From: Terriglobus roseus
GTDB taxonomy: Bacteria > Acidobacteriota > Terriglobia > Terriglobales > Acidobacteriaceae
Length of the DNA stretch: 64,000 nt
NCBI RefSeq assembly: GCF_900102185.1
Contig: NZ_LT629690.1
Location: forward strand, 62,001 to 126,000
Direction of reading: 5' to 3'
How positions within the stretch are numbered: the first letter of the stretch is position 1; every line of letters begins with the position of its first letter. The translations under genes and the position numbers were made by a program. The notes beneath the pieces were generated by a model. The model had not been told where the DNA came from and made no database searches. It worked only from the letters and a program-made list of their open reading frames with translations. Below, in pieces: positions 53,657 to 63,309 of this stretch.

Positions 53657-54571
53657 ATGCTCCGTTCTCTCCTGATCTCACTTTCCCAGAACAACACTAT
53701 GCGCGGCATCATGGAGCGGTCGGCTCCCGGTCGCAAGCTGTCCAGCCGCTTCGTCGCTGGCCTGACCGTGGAAGACGCGCTTCGCGTCACGCGCGACCTC
53801 AACGCGCAGGGATTCGCCGTCACCGCCGATGCCTTAGGCGAAAGCGTGCGGTCAGAGGCGGAAGCACTCGCTGCTGCTGACATCTACCATCGTCTGCTCG
53901 ACGGCATCACCACAGCGCGCCTCAACGCGAATGTAAGCCTCAAGCTGACGGGCGTGGGCATGGATGTTTCGCCGGAGCTGGCAGAACGCACCACCGGCGA
54001 CATCGTGGCACACGCCGCGCATGAGGGAAACTTCGTCCGCATCGACATGGAAGGAACGCCATACACCGAAGCGACCATCGCCCTCACAGAGAGGCTGGCC
54101 CAGCAATATCCCGGTTCAGTGGGAACTGTGTTGCAGGCCTACTTGTTTCGCACCGCCGATGACACGGCGCGCCTGCTGCAGCAGGGCATTCGCATCCGTC
54201 TCTGCAAGGGTGCTTACAAGGAAGCTGGCGACGTTGCTTTCCCCGCCAAGTCTGACGTGGACGCGAACTATGTGAAGTTGATGCAGACGATGCTGCCCTC
54301 AGGAGTCTTCTGCGGCATTGCCACACATGATCCCGCGATGGTCGAAGCGACCGAACGTTTCGCTGCAGAAAACAACATCCCGCGCTCCGCGTTTGAGTTC
54401 CAGATGCTCTACGGCGTGAAGCGAGAATTGCAGCGGGAGCTGGTGCGTAAAGGCTACGGCGTGCGGATTTACCTGCCCTTCGGCACTGACTGGTATCCGT
54501 ACTTTATGAGGCGTTTAGCAGAGCGTCCCGCCAACGTTCTTTTCCTACTGCGAAACCTCGTGTCCAATTAA
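53657..54571 (+). CDS. Proline dehydrogenase
   Basis: FAD-dependent oxidation of proline to pyrroline-5-carboxylate. The roughly 304-residue (beta/alpha)8 barrel has LNANVSLKLTGVGMDVSPELA, the IDMEGTPYTEATIAL region, IRIRLCKGAYKEAGDVAFP (substrate Lys region) and FEFQMLYGVKRELQRELVRKGYGVRIYLPFG with a WYPYFMRRLAERPAN end. It is the monofunctional form rather than fused PutA. ATG 53657 is preferred over TTG 53648. A partner P5C dehydrogenase is not in the window. Confidence 0.93.
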   Translation: MLRSLLISLSQNNTMRGIMERSAPGRKLSSRFVAGLTVEDALRVTRDLNAQGFAVTADALGESVRSEAEALAAADIYHRLLDGITTARLNANVSLKLTGVGMDVSPELAERTTGDIVAHAAHEGNFVRIDMEGTPYTEATIALTERLAQQYPGSVGTVLQAYLFRTADDTARLLQQGIRIRLCKGAYKEAGDVAFPAKSDVDANYVKLMQTMLPSGVFCGIATHDPAMVEATERFAAENNIPRSAFEFQMLYGVKRELQRELVRKGYGVRIYLPFGTDWYPYFMRRLAERPANVLFLLRNLVSN

Positions 54572-54649
54572 CGCCACTGCTGGCTTTTTCACGACGTTTT
54601 CTGCATCTTAGGGAGAGATTTCCCGTCTCTAATCTTTGTGACCCAAGTT

Positions 54650-55495
54650 ATGATTCGTAGTCGTTTTGCGCCTGTACTTCTTGCACTGGCGTGCACCACC
54701 CCTGCCCTGCATGCACAGCAGGCCAGCGTTCCCGTGCAAACTGCCGCAAACGACAATGCTGTCGTCGCAGTGGCCCAACCCGTAAACCTGGCAGCGGAAT
54801 CGTCCAGCCTGCCGGATGCTCCGGGAAGGAATACGGACTCCGATCAGCAGTCTCAGGATCCGCATGCCGCTAACGCAGGGCAGACTGGCCACACGGCAAC
54901 AGGAGAGCCTCAGCAGACGCAACGCATCCTCGGCATCATGCCAAACTTCAGCGCGGTATCCGCCGACACCAAGCTGCCTCCCATGACGTCGAAGGAAAAG
55001 TTTGTGCTGGCCGCGAAGAATTCTTTTGACTACTCAAGTTTCGTGCTCGCCGCATTCACTGCAGGCTTTGCCATGAACGGCAATTCCTATCCTGAGTTTC
55101 ATCAGGGCGTGAAGGGATACGCGCGTTACTACTGGCATGGACTGGCTGACACGGCCAGCGAAAACTTTATGGTGTCCGGCGCCATGCCGGTGGTCTTCCA
55201 TCAGGACCCGCGGTATTACACACTGGGCCACGGTGGCTTCAAAAAACGGGCGTTGTATGGTGCCACCCGCATCTTCGTCTCGCGTTCGGATGACGGTGCC
55301 GCCATGCCGAATTACTCAGAGATCATCGGTGCTGGAGCAGCAGCCGGCATCTCTTCTCTGTACTACCCCACGCGTTATCGCACGTGGACCAAGGTTGGGC
55401 AGAAGTGGCTGACCAGCGCACTGATTGACGGAGCCGGTTACACATTCAAGGAATTCTGGCCTGACATCAACCACAAGCTCTTCCACACGCATTAA
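54650..55495 (+). CDS. Exported acidobacterial protein of unknown function
   Basis: A roughly 281-residue exported protein: a signal peptide (SRFAPVLLALACTTPALHAQQ), a Gln/Ala/Pro-rich low-complexity linker to about residue 105, then a 170-residue conserved-looking domain (GIMPNFSAVSADTKLPPMTSKEKF, GYARYYWHGLADTASENFMVSGAMP, HQDPRYYTLGHGGFKKRALYGATRIFVSRSD). I recognise this as a family common in Acidobacteria but without a known function. GTG 54638 is an alternative start. A strong terminator follows. Confidence 0.7.
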   Translation: MIRSRFAPVLLALACTTPALHAQQASVPVQTAANDNAVVAVAQPVNLAAESSSLPDAPGRNTDSDQQSQDPHAANAGQTGHTATGEPQQTQRILGIMPNFSAVSADTKLPPMTSKEKFVLAAKNSFDYSSFVLAAFTAGFAMNGNSYPEFHQGVKGYARYYWHGLADTASENFMVSGAMPVVFHQDPRYYTLGHGGFKKRALYGATRIFVSRSDDGAAMPNYSEIIGAGAAAGISSLYYPTRYRTWTKVGQKWLTSALIDGAGYTFKEFWPDINHKLFHTH

Positions 55496-55508
55496 TTCTT
55501 CGCATACG

Positions 55509-55534
55509 AAAGGGCGGACTAAGGTCCGCCCTTT
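55509..55534. terminator. Terminator after the acidobacterial protein gene
   Basis: Perfect 11-bp stem (55509-55519 with 55524-55534) with a 4-base loop, ending in TTTTC on the plus strand. The convergent glycosyltransferase gene ends at 55568. Confidence 0.9.
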
Positions 55535-55567
55535 TCAATTCAGTATGTCGATCGATCAACGCGCAGA

Positions 55568-56365
55568 TTATTCCTGCGCTGCTTTCTTTCGTGCTTCCCA
55601 CACCTTCACATATTTCCAGTGAGCATAGACAGCGTGGTTGAGGTGGAAGATCAAACCTTCCGCGCCATCCAGAAAGCCTAGCCGGAAGATGTAGTTCTTC
55701 ACCCATCCAAAGAATGGATTGATGAAGGACTGTGCCAGCAACGCCCAGTTGGGTGTTCCAGCCTTGCGTCGTGACAACGACACCACCGTACCGGTGGAGT
55801 ACTCGTTCATGTGGTCAAGATAGTTGGCGAAATCCGGATAGCCGTAGTGCTGCAGATGATGTTTTAGGTAGGCCTTGTCCGCATCGTATTGCGGCGTGCC
55901 ATGTGGCCCAATGCTTTCGTCCACGGTGGCCATGCCGCGCCGGAAGAGCCGCAGCTTTTCATCAGGAAACAGGCCGCCGTGGCGCATCCATCGCGTCATG
56001 AAGATGTTCAGCCGCGGCATCCAGAAGGCGTTCACCGTCGCATTGCGTAACGCATTCTGAATCTCGACAGCCAGCTCTGGCGTCACCACTTCATCCGCAT
56101 CCAGCAACAGAATCCAATCGCCGGTGCACTTCGCAATGGCAACGTTCTTCTGCTCCGCGTGCCCTTTGAAGTCGCGATTGTAGCTGTGCTTCGCGCCGTA
56201 TTGCACGGCAATCTCCGGCGACCGATCCTTCGATCCAGAGTCGACGATGACGATCTCATCCACCCACCCCTGCAATGCAGCCAGCGTGCGGGGCAGGTTC
56301 TTCTCTTCGTTGGTGGCGATCATCGCCACGGAGATAGTGGGCCCGGAGTTTTCGTTCGTGTTCAC
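55568..56365 (-). CDS. Family 2 glycosyltransferase
   Basis: A 265-residue GT-A fold glycosyltransferase resembling the KdtX/WaaE lipopolysaccharide core group. It has SVAMIATNEEKNLPRTLAALQGWVDEIVIVDSGSKD, the nucleotide-sugar Asp in WILLLDADEVVTPELAVEIQ, and a C-terminal amphipathic segment. Start is GTG 56365. It follows the TonB-dependent receptor gene by 27 bases on the same strand; co-transcription is possible but a shared job is not evident. Confidence 0.88.
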   Translation of the reverse strand: MNTNENSGPTISVAMIATNEEKNLPRTLAALQGWVDEIVIVDSGSKDRSPEIAVQYGAKHSYNRDFKGHAEQKNVAIAKCTGDWILLLDADEVVTPELAVEIQNALRNATVNAFWMPRLNIFMTRWMRHGGLFPDEKLRLFRRGMATVDESIGPHGTPQYDADKAYLKHHLQHYGYPDFANYLDHMNEYSTGTVVSLSRRKAGTPNWALLAQSFINPFFGWVKNYIFRLGFLDGAEGLIFHLNHAVYAHWKYVKVWEARKKAAQE

Positions 56366-56392
56366 AGCAGTTGAGTCTAGAGCATTTTCTGT

Positions 56393-59300
56393 TTAGAAAT
56401 CGAAACGCGCACCCAATTGAATTTGGCGACTCGGCGTGAGCGTTGTCGTAATGGTACCGGCGCTGGCCATGGGAATCTCGCACGGAGCACCGATGATCCT
56501 TGTCGTTGTCGGCGTCGCATTGAGACAGGTACTCATGTTTGTCGCTGCTGAAGTGGGCGTACTGGTGAACACATTGCGCTGACTCGGAATGCCGAAGTTA
56601 GGCCGATTCGGCAGATTGAAGACCTCCGCGCGAAGTTGCAGTCGGGCGCGAGTACCGAAGGAGAAATTCTTCGCAAGCGCTGCGTCAAACGACACCAGTC
56701 CGGGACCAATCAGCGTATTTCTTCCCAGGTTTCCATAAGATCCTGAGGGCTTCAATCCATAGTTTGTGGGCGCTATAGCGAACGCACTCGGATCGAAATA
56801 TTGGACCGGGCCACCCTTTACTGGGTTGGAGCTGCGACCGGGCACCAGGTCTGGCCGCAGTGGCGAAGGGCCAGTTCCAAAGTTTGCGCCTGCGCTGTCA
56901 TAGCTGATCAGTGCAGAGAACGGCGCACCGGAGGCGAGGATGCCAATGGCGTTGAACTGCCATCCCTCTGCAATCGCACGTGGCCCACGGAAGAAGCGCG
57001 GCAGGTTCGCCGTCAGGAACGTAGACGAGTAATTGCGCAGATCGTAGTTGCTCAGACCCTTCTCCGCAGCCAACGAATCCGGATCCTGCGGCACATCGTT
57101 TTCAGAACCCTGCGCTGTTACCAGCGAACTGGTGTCCAGGCTCTTGCCCCAGATGTATGTCGAGCGTAACTGCAGAATGTCGCGCCACTGCCACGCCAAC
57201 ACTGCTTGCAATGCGTTGTAGCTGGAGAGGCCGTTGGTCTCCTTATAGCGAATGGCGGTGAAGTTCGGATTGCGTACCGGAGTGCCAACAGGGAAGAACT
57301 TGCGCCCATTTACGTAGGTCGGCAGCGACTGGTTCTCATCCACAATGCGTTGATCGTGCACGCCGCGATTGGCGTCGTAAGCCAGCGTGAATGAAATTCC
57401 ACGATGCAGTTGTTGCTGCATGCTCAGATTCCACTGCATCACGTAAGGCGCTGCAGGGTTGTACTGCACCACGTCGATGCGCCCCAGCTTGAGGTTGGAC
57501 GCCGTGATGTTCGCATGCGGAAACGTGGGTGGCGACACCGTGCCTACCGTGAAGAATGGAGGCTGACGGCTGCCCGCGTTCAGATAGAAATCTGTCCACA
57601 ACGGATCAAAGTACACGCCGAACGCACCACGAATGCTGGTGTTCTTCTCTCCCGGCACGTAAGCAAAACCAACACGCGGCGCGAAGTTCAACTTCGACGG
57701 ATCGGTGTACATGGGGCCGATGGTGTCTGCCGTATCGTGCAGCACATCGCGCACCGTGGCCTGCAAGCCATTCTCTTCCTGCGGCACGCTGGTGTGTTCA
57801 TAACGGATGCCGCCGGTCAGCGTAAGTGCATCGTTTGCACGCCACGTATCGCTTATGTACGCCGCATCCATGTGCTGCCGCCAGTTGCGTTGCGGATTCG
57901 AATTCGGCAAAGCCACTTCAACGCTGGAAGCCGTTCCCGCCATGAAATTCGCAACAGACGTGAACTGATAGAAGCCGTTCTGGCTCTGCGCCGCTTCCTG
58001 CGGGAAGATGATCTGCTGCTCATCGACACCAAACGACAGCGTATGGCGGCCAATCGTCCACGTCAGATCGTCCGCACCCTGAAACAGGTTCAGTTGGTTC
58101 ACATTCGGACCAAAGCGCATGGGGCCAATCATCGCCAGGCCGGTCACACTGATGGAACCAAAAGGCCTTCCCGGCACGAAGGACAACGAATCAGGAATGT
58201 CCTTAATCAGCGTGTATTCCAGCGTGTAGTACGACCGGTTGTAAGCAACACGCGCTTCGTTCACCAGGTGGTCATTGAAGCTGTGCGTCGTCTGGGCCGT
58301 CAGGTACTGCGTGCGCGAACGATTATGCGCCTGCGAAATCTGCAGCGAATCCGGCGTGTACGCATTAGCGTTATCGAACTGATAACGCGCAAACCAGCTT
58401 GTCCGTTCCGAGTGCTGATGGTCGTACCGCAGCACGAAAAAATCTTCCGTGGTCTTATTCGTGTTCGTGGTCTTGAAATACCCCGTGCCATCGTTGAACA
58501 GAGTGCTATTAGGCGAAGGGATGATCGTAAGGAACGGCTGAACACTGGCCACAGCAGTCGCACGCGCCGTCGCATTCGGCACCAGCGCGCTTGTGGTTAC
58601 GCCAAGGCTCTGCCGCAGACCCTCATAGTTGCCAAAATAAAAATCACGCTTTGAGATCGGACCGCCCAGCGATCCACCAAACTGATTGCGACTGAAAGCC
58701 GGGATAGGCAACGAAGCCGAGTCAAAATAATTCTTCGCATCCATCGCAGAGTTACGAGCAAATTCAAACGCACTGCCATGAAGCTGCGACGTTCCACTGC
58801 GAGTAATCTCGTCAATCACGCCGCCGCCGGTGCGCCCAAACTCCGCGCCATAGCCACTCACCAGCACGCGGAACTGCCCCACCGAATCCACACCCAGGAT
58901 CGTGCCGCTCGCTCCGCCCGGCGTGTTGTTGTACGCGTCGTTTACATCGGTGCCATCCAGTAGGAACGCCACCTGGTTGGTGCGACGCCCAGAAATGCTG
59001 ATCTGCTTACCCAACCCCTGCGAATCCGGATTCAATCGCCGAGACATCACCACGCCCGGCGACAGATACGCAAGCTGCGTAACATCGCGACCATTCAGCG
59101 GCAGTTCACGAATCGCACGCGGCCCAGTCACCGTCGACAGCGACGCATCCTCGCGCTCAATCTCGGTCTCAGGCGCAGCCTGCACCTGCACGCTGGCAGA
59201 AGCTTCCACACGCAGCGCAGCATCCAGCGCGGCATGCTGACCCACGGTCAACGTCAGCTTCTGTTCCGTCGGCGCAAAGCCCGCGGACGTAATCTGCACC

Positions 59301-59572
59301 ACATAATCGCCCGGTGCAATCTGCGGAATCACATAAACGCCGGTGCTATTGCTATCCACCGTACGCACCGTGCCGCGATTGGCATCGGTCAGCGTCACAT
59401 GCGCTCCGGGAACAACAGCCCCCGACTGGTCATGAACAATGCCAGACAGCGAAGCATTCGCGCCCTGAGCCATGGCAACGCCGGGCAGCAGAACGCAGGC
59501 AAGCGCCATCGCAGGCGCGCTCAAGCCACGCGCACGGGCGGGCAGAAATCTCTCATTGCTAAACAAGCGCAT
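56393..59572 (-). CDS. TonB-dependent receptor with carboxypeptidase-regulatory domain (Oar-like)
   Basis: Outer-membrane active transporter of about 1059 residues. Order: signal peptide (LSAPAMALACVLLPGVAMAQ), an N-terminal Ig-like carboxypeptidase-regulatory domain (SLSGIVHDQSGAVVPGAHVTLTDANRG), a plug domain (TVTGPRAIRELPLNGRDVTQLA, VAFLLDGTDVNDAYNN), then a 22-strand barrel ending in Phe (RQIQLGARFDF). This form is very abundant in Acidobacteria and often imports plant polysaccharide pieces. ATG 59572 fits the signal peptide. Ligand unknown. The TonB at 31120 could energise it. Confidence 0.94.
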   Translation of the reverse strand: MRLFSNERFLPARARGLSAPAMALACVLLPGVAMAQGANASLSGIVHDQSGAVVPGAHVTLTDANRGTVRTVDSNSTGVYVIPQIAPGDYVVQITSAGFAPTEQKLTLTVGQHAALDAALRVEASASVQVQAAPETEIEREDASLSTVTGPRAIRELPLNGRDVTQLAYLSPGVVMSRRLNPDSQGLGKQISISGRRTNQVAFLLDGTDVNDAYNNTPGGASGTILGVDSVGQFRVLVSGYGAEFGRTGGGVIDEITRSGTSQLHGSAFEFARNSAMDAKNYFDSASLPIPAFSRNQFGGSLGGPISKRDFYFGNYEGLRQSLGVTTSALVPNATARATAVASVQPFLTIIPSPNSTLFNDGTGYFKTTNTNKTTEDFFVLRYDHQHSERTSWFARYQFDNANAYTPDSLQISQAHNRSRTQYLTAQTTHSFNDHLVNEARVAYNRSYYTLEYTLIKDIPDSLSFVPGRPFGSISVTGLAMIGPMRFGPNVNQLNLFQGADDLTWTIGRHTLSFGVDEQQIIFPQEAAQSQNGFYQFTSVANFMAGTASSVEVALPNSNPQRNWRQHMDAAYISDTWRANDALTLTGGIRYEHTSVPQEENGLQATVRDVLHDTADTIGPMYTDPSKLNFAPRVGFAYVPGEKNTSIRGAFGVYFDPLWTDFYLNAGSRQPPFFTVGTVSPPTFPHANITASNLKLGRIDVVQYNPAAPYVMQWNLSMQQQLHRGISFTLAYDANRGVHDQRIVDENQSLPTYVNGRKFFPVGTPVRNPNFTAIRYKETNGLSSYNALQAVLAWQWRDILQLRSTYIWGKSLDTSSLVTAQGSENDVPQDPDSLAAEKGLSNYDLRNYSSTFLTANLPRFFRGPRAIAEGWQFNAIGILASGAPFSALISYDSAGANFGTGPSPLRPDLVPGRSSNPVKGGPVQYFDPSAFAIAPTNYGLKPSGSYGNLGRNTLIGPGLVSFDAALAKNFSFGTRARLQLRAEVFNLPNRPNFGIPSQRNVFTSTPTSAATNMSTCLNATPTTTRIIGAPCEIPMASAGTITTTLTPSRQIQLGARFDF

Positions 59573-59622
59573 GGTATGCCGATTGGACGGTAGTGGAGCC
59601 CGAAAGGACTCGCGCAATTATG

Positions 59623-60402
59623 CTACGGATTCCGACGGTGAATTGTCACGGCATTCGCCTGGTCAATGGACGTCAGCAACAAAGACGAGACATTCACGTG
59701 CGCAGGCCGCGTAACCGCCCACACAATCGCATCCGCCACGTCGTCCGGCGACAGCGGCGTGGTGTTGGCATACACTTTGGCCGCACGCTCTTTATCGCCG
59801 CCAAAGCGAACTTCGCTGAATCGCGTCTCCACCATGCCGGGGTCAACGCTGGTCACGCGCACCGCAGTCCCCATCAGGTCAATGCGGATGCCCTCTGACA
59901 AAATCTTCTCTGCCGCCTTGGTCGCGCAATACACGCTGCCACCGGCGTAAGCGGTCCATCCAGCCGTCGAGCCAAGATTCACCACATGGCCACGATTACG
60001 CGCCACCATACCCGGCAGAATCGCACGCGTCACATACAGCAAGCCCTTGGTGTTGGTGTCGATCATCTCTTCCCAGTTGTCGATGTCGTCCAGATAAAAC
60101 TTGTCCATGCCACGAGCCAGCCCAGCGTTATTCACCAGGATGTCCACCGCACGCCATTCCTCGGGAAGATTTGCAATCGCATCGGCAACAGCAGCACGAT
60201 CCCGCACATCCAGCGCAAACGTATGCACCGTAGACGCACCGGCCTGCAAAAGCTCGTCACGCATCGCGTCCAACGCATCCGTGGAGCGCGAACACAGCAA
60301 CAGCTTTGCGCCTTCTTTTGCCAATGCCAGTGCTGTTGATTTCCCAATGCCCGCGCTGGCGCCCGTAACAAATGCAATGCGATCGCGAATGCTGATTCCC
60401 AT
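59623..60402 (-). CDS. Short-chain dehydrogenase/reductase (YdfG-like)
   Basis: A roughly 259-residue NADP-dependent classical SDR. The cofactor motif is AFVTGASAGIGKSTALALAKEGA, then LVNNAGLARG, the catalytic Ser in VNLGSTAGWTAYAGGSVYCATKAAEK (Tyr-x3-Lys), and GMVETRFSEVRFGG. It resembles YdfG-type serine/3-hydroxy acid dehydrogenases. ATG 60402 is preferred; the frame is open upstream to 60432. A terminator hairpin stands on its upstream side, so it has its own promoter. Confidence 0.9.
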   Translation of the reverse strand: MGISIRDRIAFVTGASAGIGKSTALALAKEGAKLLLCSRSTDALDAMRDELLQAGASTVHTFALDVRDRAAVADAIANLPEEWRAVDILVNNAGLARGMDKFYLDDIDNWEEMIDTNTKGLLYVTRAILPGMVARNRGHVVNLGSTAGWTAYAGGSVYCATKAAEKILSEGIRIDLMGTAVRVTSVDPGMVETRFSEVRFGGDKERAAKVYANTTPLSPDDVADAIVWAVTRPAHVNVSSLLLTSIDQANAVTIHRRNP

Positions 60403-60456
60403 AGGTATCAGTAGACCAGACCGCTCCGGCATATGTCATTGCGCGCAAAAGAAAAA

Positions 60457-60476
60457 GGCTGCGCTTTCACGCAGCC
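60457..60476. terminator. Terminator hairpin between OmpA-like and SDR genes
   Basis: A 7-bp G+C stem (60457-60463 with 60470-60476), A-rich on one flank and CTTTCC on the other. It lies after the minus-strand OmpA-family gene, with a run of A on the plus strand (T on the minus). Confidence 0.75.
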
Positions 60477-60503
60477 CTTTCCTTCCTCCAACAACCTTGT
60501 TTC

Positions 60504-62105
60504 TTACTGACCGACCGTTGGTTCCGCCTGCGTCTTCACGCCAATAGAAGGTCCTGAAACCACCATCTCCACGCGGCGATTCTGCGCGCGACCCGAAGAG
60601 GTTCCATTGTCCGCAACAGGATTTGACTTACCAAATCCAAGCGAGGACACATTCGTCGGGCTCACGCCATTGTTCACCAGGAACGCTTGCGTGGAATTCG
60701 CACGATCCTCACTCAACTTCAGGTTGTAGGCATCGCCACCAATCGCGTCGGTGTAACCCTCAATCTGCAGTTTCAGATCAGGATATTGCTGCAGAATCGC
60801 GGACACCTTCGCCAACGAAATCTGCGCATTCTGCTTCAACGAGCTCTTGCCCGTGTCGAACAATACGTCACCCAGAGTTACAACCAGGCCACGCGCCGTT
60901 TCCTGCGTTGCCAGCACTGCGTTCAACTGTGCCCGCAGCTTTTCACGCATCGCCACCACGTCCTGCCGAGCAGCATCAGCTTGTGCCTTTGCTGCTGCAG
61001 CGGCTGCATCAGCATTGGCTGCATTGGCTTCAGCACGAGCGCGTTCCGCGGCTGCGCGGTCTGCCGATGCACGCGCACGTTCTGCGTCCAGCGCCTGTTG
61101 CTGCGCTGCCAGTTGTGCTGCAGCAGCCTGTGCCTGCGCATCCTTGCGCGCATTCACTTCAGCAATCTGACGTTCGGTTTCCTTCTTACGCAATGTTGAG
61201 ATACGAGCATCTTCTGAACGCTGCACCGCCTCGCGAGCCATCGTGATTTCCATCTTTTCATCGCGATGCTTGTTCATATCCATGGCATCCGCGTTGTCCA
61301 GATTCGTCTTTACCTGCGCCATGATGTCTGACGCATACTTATCCGCTCCAGCCAGCATGGCAATTTGATAAGCGTTATGTGCTTCGTACAGTTCCAGCGG
61401 GCTGTGCTCATCACGCGTAATCGGACGGAACACAGTCTTCGCGCCATCCGTCTGCGCATACAGACCCTTTGGCAGCAACGTGTAGTGGGCATCCACGTGT
61501 TCAATCACACCGTTGGTCTTGCCTTCGATCACGTGGTTCTCCATCACAACCACATCGCTCGGAACCTTTACAGCAAAGTAAGGTTCAGCGGTGATGATCA
61601 AACCAAACGATTGCAGCGGAACAGTAACATTCATCTTCACGCGCTGGCTGCCACCGGCGGGAAGTACTTCACCTAAGTTAGTCGGAGCACCATCAGGAGT
61701 AATTGCCCACAAAACATAGGTCAGGTATTCGGGGCCAAAACCATTGGCTGGCGGCAGATGGTCTACGTCCAGATCGACGGTGATGCGACCCTTGTCGCTG
61801 TTCACCTTCGCATCGCCCTTGGCGCCTGCCAACAGGGCCGTACCATTCATGTCCAGTTTGGTATCGCCGCTGCGGTGCTTGTAATTCACCGCGTCCAGAT
61901 TGCGCTTCACCACGTTCACGCGATACAGCGGCTGTCCATTCAACTCGCCCACAGGACGTCCGCCATTTTGAATACCCGTGCGCGCTGTCTGCGGGTCCGC
62001 CGTGGGATTCAACTCTTGTGCGTGTGCGAACACGCCGCACGCCAGAACACTGGAAAGAATAGCAACTGCGCCAACCCGCACCGATTTATATCCGTCGCGT
62101 TTCAT
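60504..62105 (-). CDS. OmpA-family peptidoglycan-binding protein with Ala-rich coiled coil
   Basis: A roughly 533-residue exported envelope protein. Signal peptide (VRVGAVAILSSVLACGVFAHAQ), a beta-rich segment to about residue 250 (SDKGRITVDLDVDHLPPANG), then a long coiled coil very rich in Ala, Gln, Arg and Glu (residues about 275-390). The C-terminus is an OmpA domain: VTLGDVLFDTGKSSLKQNAQ, LQIEGYTDAIGGDAYNLKLSEDRA, RAQNRRVEMVVSG, which binds diaminopimelate in peptidoglycan. A helical rod between the cell wall and the membrane is the likely shape. ATG 62105 fits the signal peptide. Confidence 0.92.
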   Translation of the reverse strand: MKRDGYKSVRVGAVAILSSVLACGVFAHAQELNPTADPQTARTGIQNGGRPVGELNGQPLYRVNVVKRNLDAVNYKHRSGDTKLDMNGTALLAGAKGDAKVNSDKGRITVDLDVDHLPPANGFGPEYLTYVLWAITPDGAPTNLGEVLPAGGSQRVKMNVTVPLQSFGLIITAEPYFAVKVPSDVVVMENHVIEGKTNGVIEHVDAHYTLLPKGLYAQTDGAKTVFRPITRDEHSPLELYEAHNAYQIAMLAGADKYASDIMAQVKTNLDNADAMDMNKHRDEKMEITMAREAVQRSEDARISTLRKKETERQIAEVNARKDAQAQAAAAQLAAQQQALDAERARASADRAAAERARAEANAANADAAAAAAKAQADAARQDVVAMREKLRAQLNAVLATQETARGLVVTLGDVLFDTGKSSLKQNAQISLAKVSAILQQYPDLKLQIEGYTDAIGGDAYNLKLSEDRANSTQAFLVNNGVSPTNVSSLGFGKSNPVADNGTSSGRAQNRRVEMVVSGPSIGVKTQAEPTVGQ

Positions 62106-62247
62106 GATTCTCCTCTGAGAGCGGTGTAGCCGTCGCGTGTAGTCAACAACAGGCATTCGTTCCGCTTCTTGGCATGGAAAGATGCAGAGGATAAGTTCTA
62201 AGTGGCCCGAAAAATGCGGAAAAGTATAAGTCGCACGCGACGATAAT

Positions 62248-62279
62248 TTCTAAGTCATGGTTGCCCATGACTTAGAAAG
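62248..62279. terminator. Hairpin downstream of gpsA
   Basis: Perfect 14-bp inverted repeat (62248-62261 with 62266-62279) with loop TTGC, 37 bases past the gpsA stop. It is A+T-rich and followed by TTATCG, so a terminator or mRNA 3' end is likely; an operator for the downstream OmpA gene is the alternative. Confidence 0.6.
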
Positions 62280-62316
62280 TCGTTATCTGGCGCTGGTATT
62301 TTGATCGTTCGAAAAT

Positions 62317-63309
62317 TTATTCACTCTTACCGGGGCGGGTCATCAGGATGCGAATCGCTTCCTGCGGCGAACGGCCTTCATGCAGGATGGCATGCATCTC
62401 GCGAGTGATGGGCATCTCGATACCCAGACGCGCAGCCAGGCCCAGTGTCGCACCTGTGCAACGCACGCCTTCTGCAACCTTGCCGTTCAATCCCGCAATG
62501 ATCTCGGGCAGTTTCTTGCCCTTGCCAAGCTCCACACCCACGGTGCGATTTCTGGAAAGCGAACCCGTGCAGGTCAGAACAAGATCGCCGTAGCCTGCAA
62601 GGCCCGCCATGGTTTCTGGCTTCGCTCCGGATGCAACGGCGAGTCGCGTCATCTCTGCCATGCCGCGTGTAATCAGAGCAGCGGCTGCATTGCTGCCAAG
62701 CTCAAGTCCTGCCACCACACCAGCAGCAAGTGCGATCACGTTCTTCAATGCGCCGCCAAGCTCAACACCAGTGACATCATCGTTCACGTAAACGCGAAGA
62801 GAGTCGGATGAGAAATCGCGTTGCAGTTGCTGCGCAGCTTCCGTGTCTGTCGACGCAAGTACGATCGCCGTCGGCAACGCTGCTGCAACTTCCTTCGCAA
62901 ACGAAGGCCCGCCAAGCGTGGCAAAGCGCACAGGCGATGTAGCAGCAACTACTTCACTCATACGCAGAAACGTTGCGTTCTCCAGTCCCTTCGATGCGGA
63001 GACAAAGATCTGATTCTCACGCAGCACGGGTTCCATGGCGCGCACCGTATCGCCCACAAATTCTGAAGGGGTAACGCAGAGCAGTACGTCATGCTCTTGA
63101 GCAGTCAGCAGCAGGTCCTTGGAGATGCGAAGATCTTCCGGCAGAGCATAGCCCGGAAGAAACTGCTTGTTCTCGCGTGTTGCAATCATTGCATCCACAT
63201 GCGCGGGCGTATGCGCCCACAGTGTCAGCTCATGCTTCTTTTGGCGCGCCAACGACAGGGCCAGCGCAGTACCCCACGCACCCGCTCCCAGAATTGCAAT
63301 CCTGCTCAT
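62317..63309 (-). CDS. gpsA: Glycerol-3-phosphate dehydrogenase [NAD(P)+]
   Basis: Makes sn-glycerol-3-phosphate from dihydroxyacetone phosphate for phospholipids. The 330-residue protein starts at ATG 63309 with the Rossmann motif RIAILGAGAWGTALALSLARQ. Substrate residues lie in VSASKGLEN, the NADP-binding FATLGGPSFAKEVAAALPT and the signature GALKNVIALAAGVVAGLELGSNAAAALITRG, and GYGDLVLTCTG. Its ATG overlaps the plsY TGA, so the two are coupled. The long open frame upstream is within plsY. Confidence 0.97.
   Translation of the reverse strand: MSRIAILGAGAWGTALALSLARQKKHELTLWAHTPAHVDAMIATRENKQFLPGYALPEDLRISKDLLLTAQEHDVLLCVTPSEFVGDTVRAMEPVLRENQIFVSASKGLENATFLRMSEVVAATSPVRFATLGGPSFAKEVAAALPTAIVLASTDTEAAQQLQRDFSSDSLRVYVNDDVTGVELGGALKNVIALAAGVVAGLELGSNAAAALITRGMAEMTRLAVASGAKPETMAGLAGYGDLVLTCTGSLSRNRTVGVELGKGKKLPEIIAGLNGKVAEGVRCTGATLGLAARLGIEMPITREMHAILHEGRSPQEAIRILMTRPGKSE

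Noticed and set aside
57404-58654. Plus-strand frame of 416 codons opposite the TonB-dependent receptor
   Set aside because: Arg/His-rich antisense shadow with no recognisable domain; the receptor on the other strand is unmistakable.
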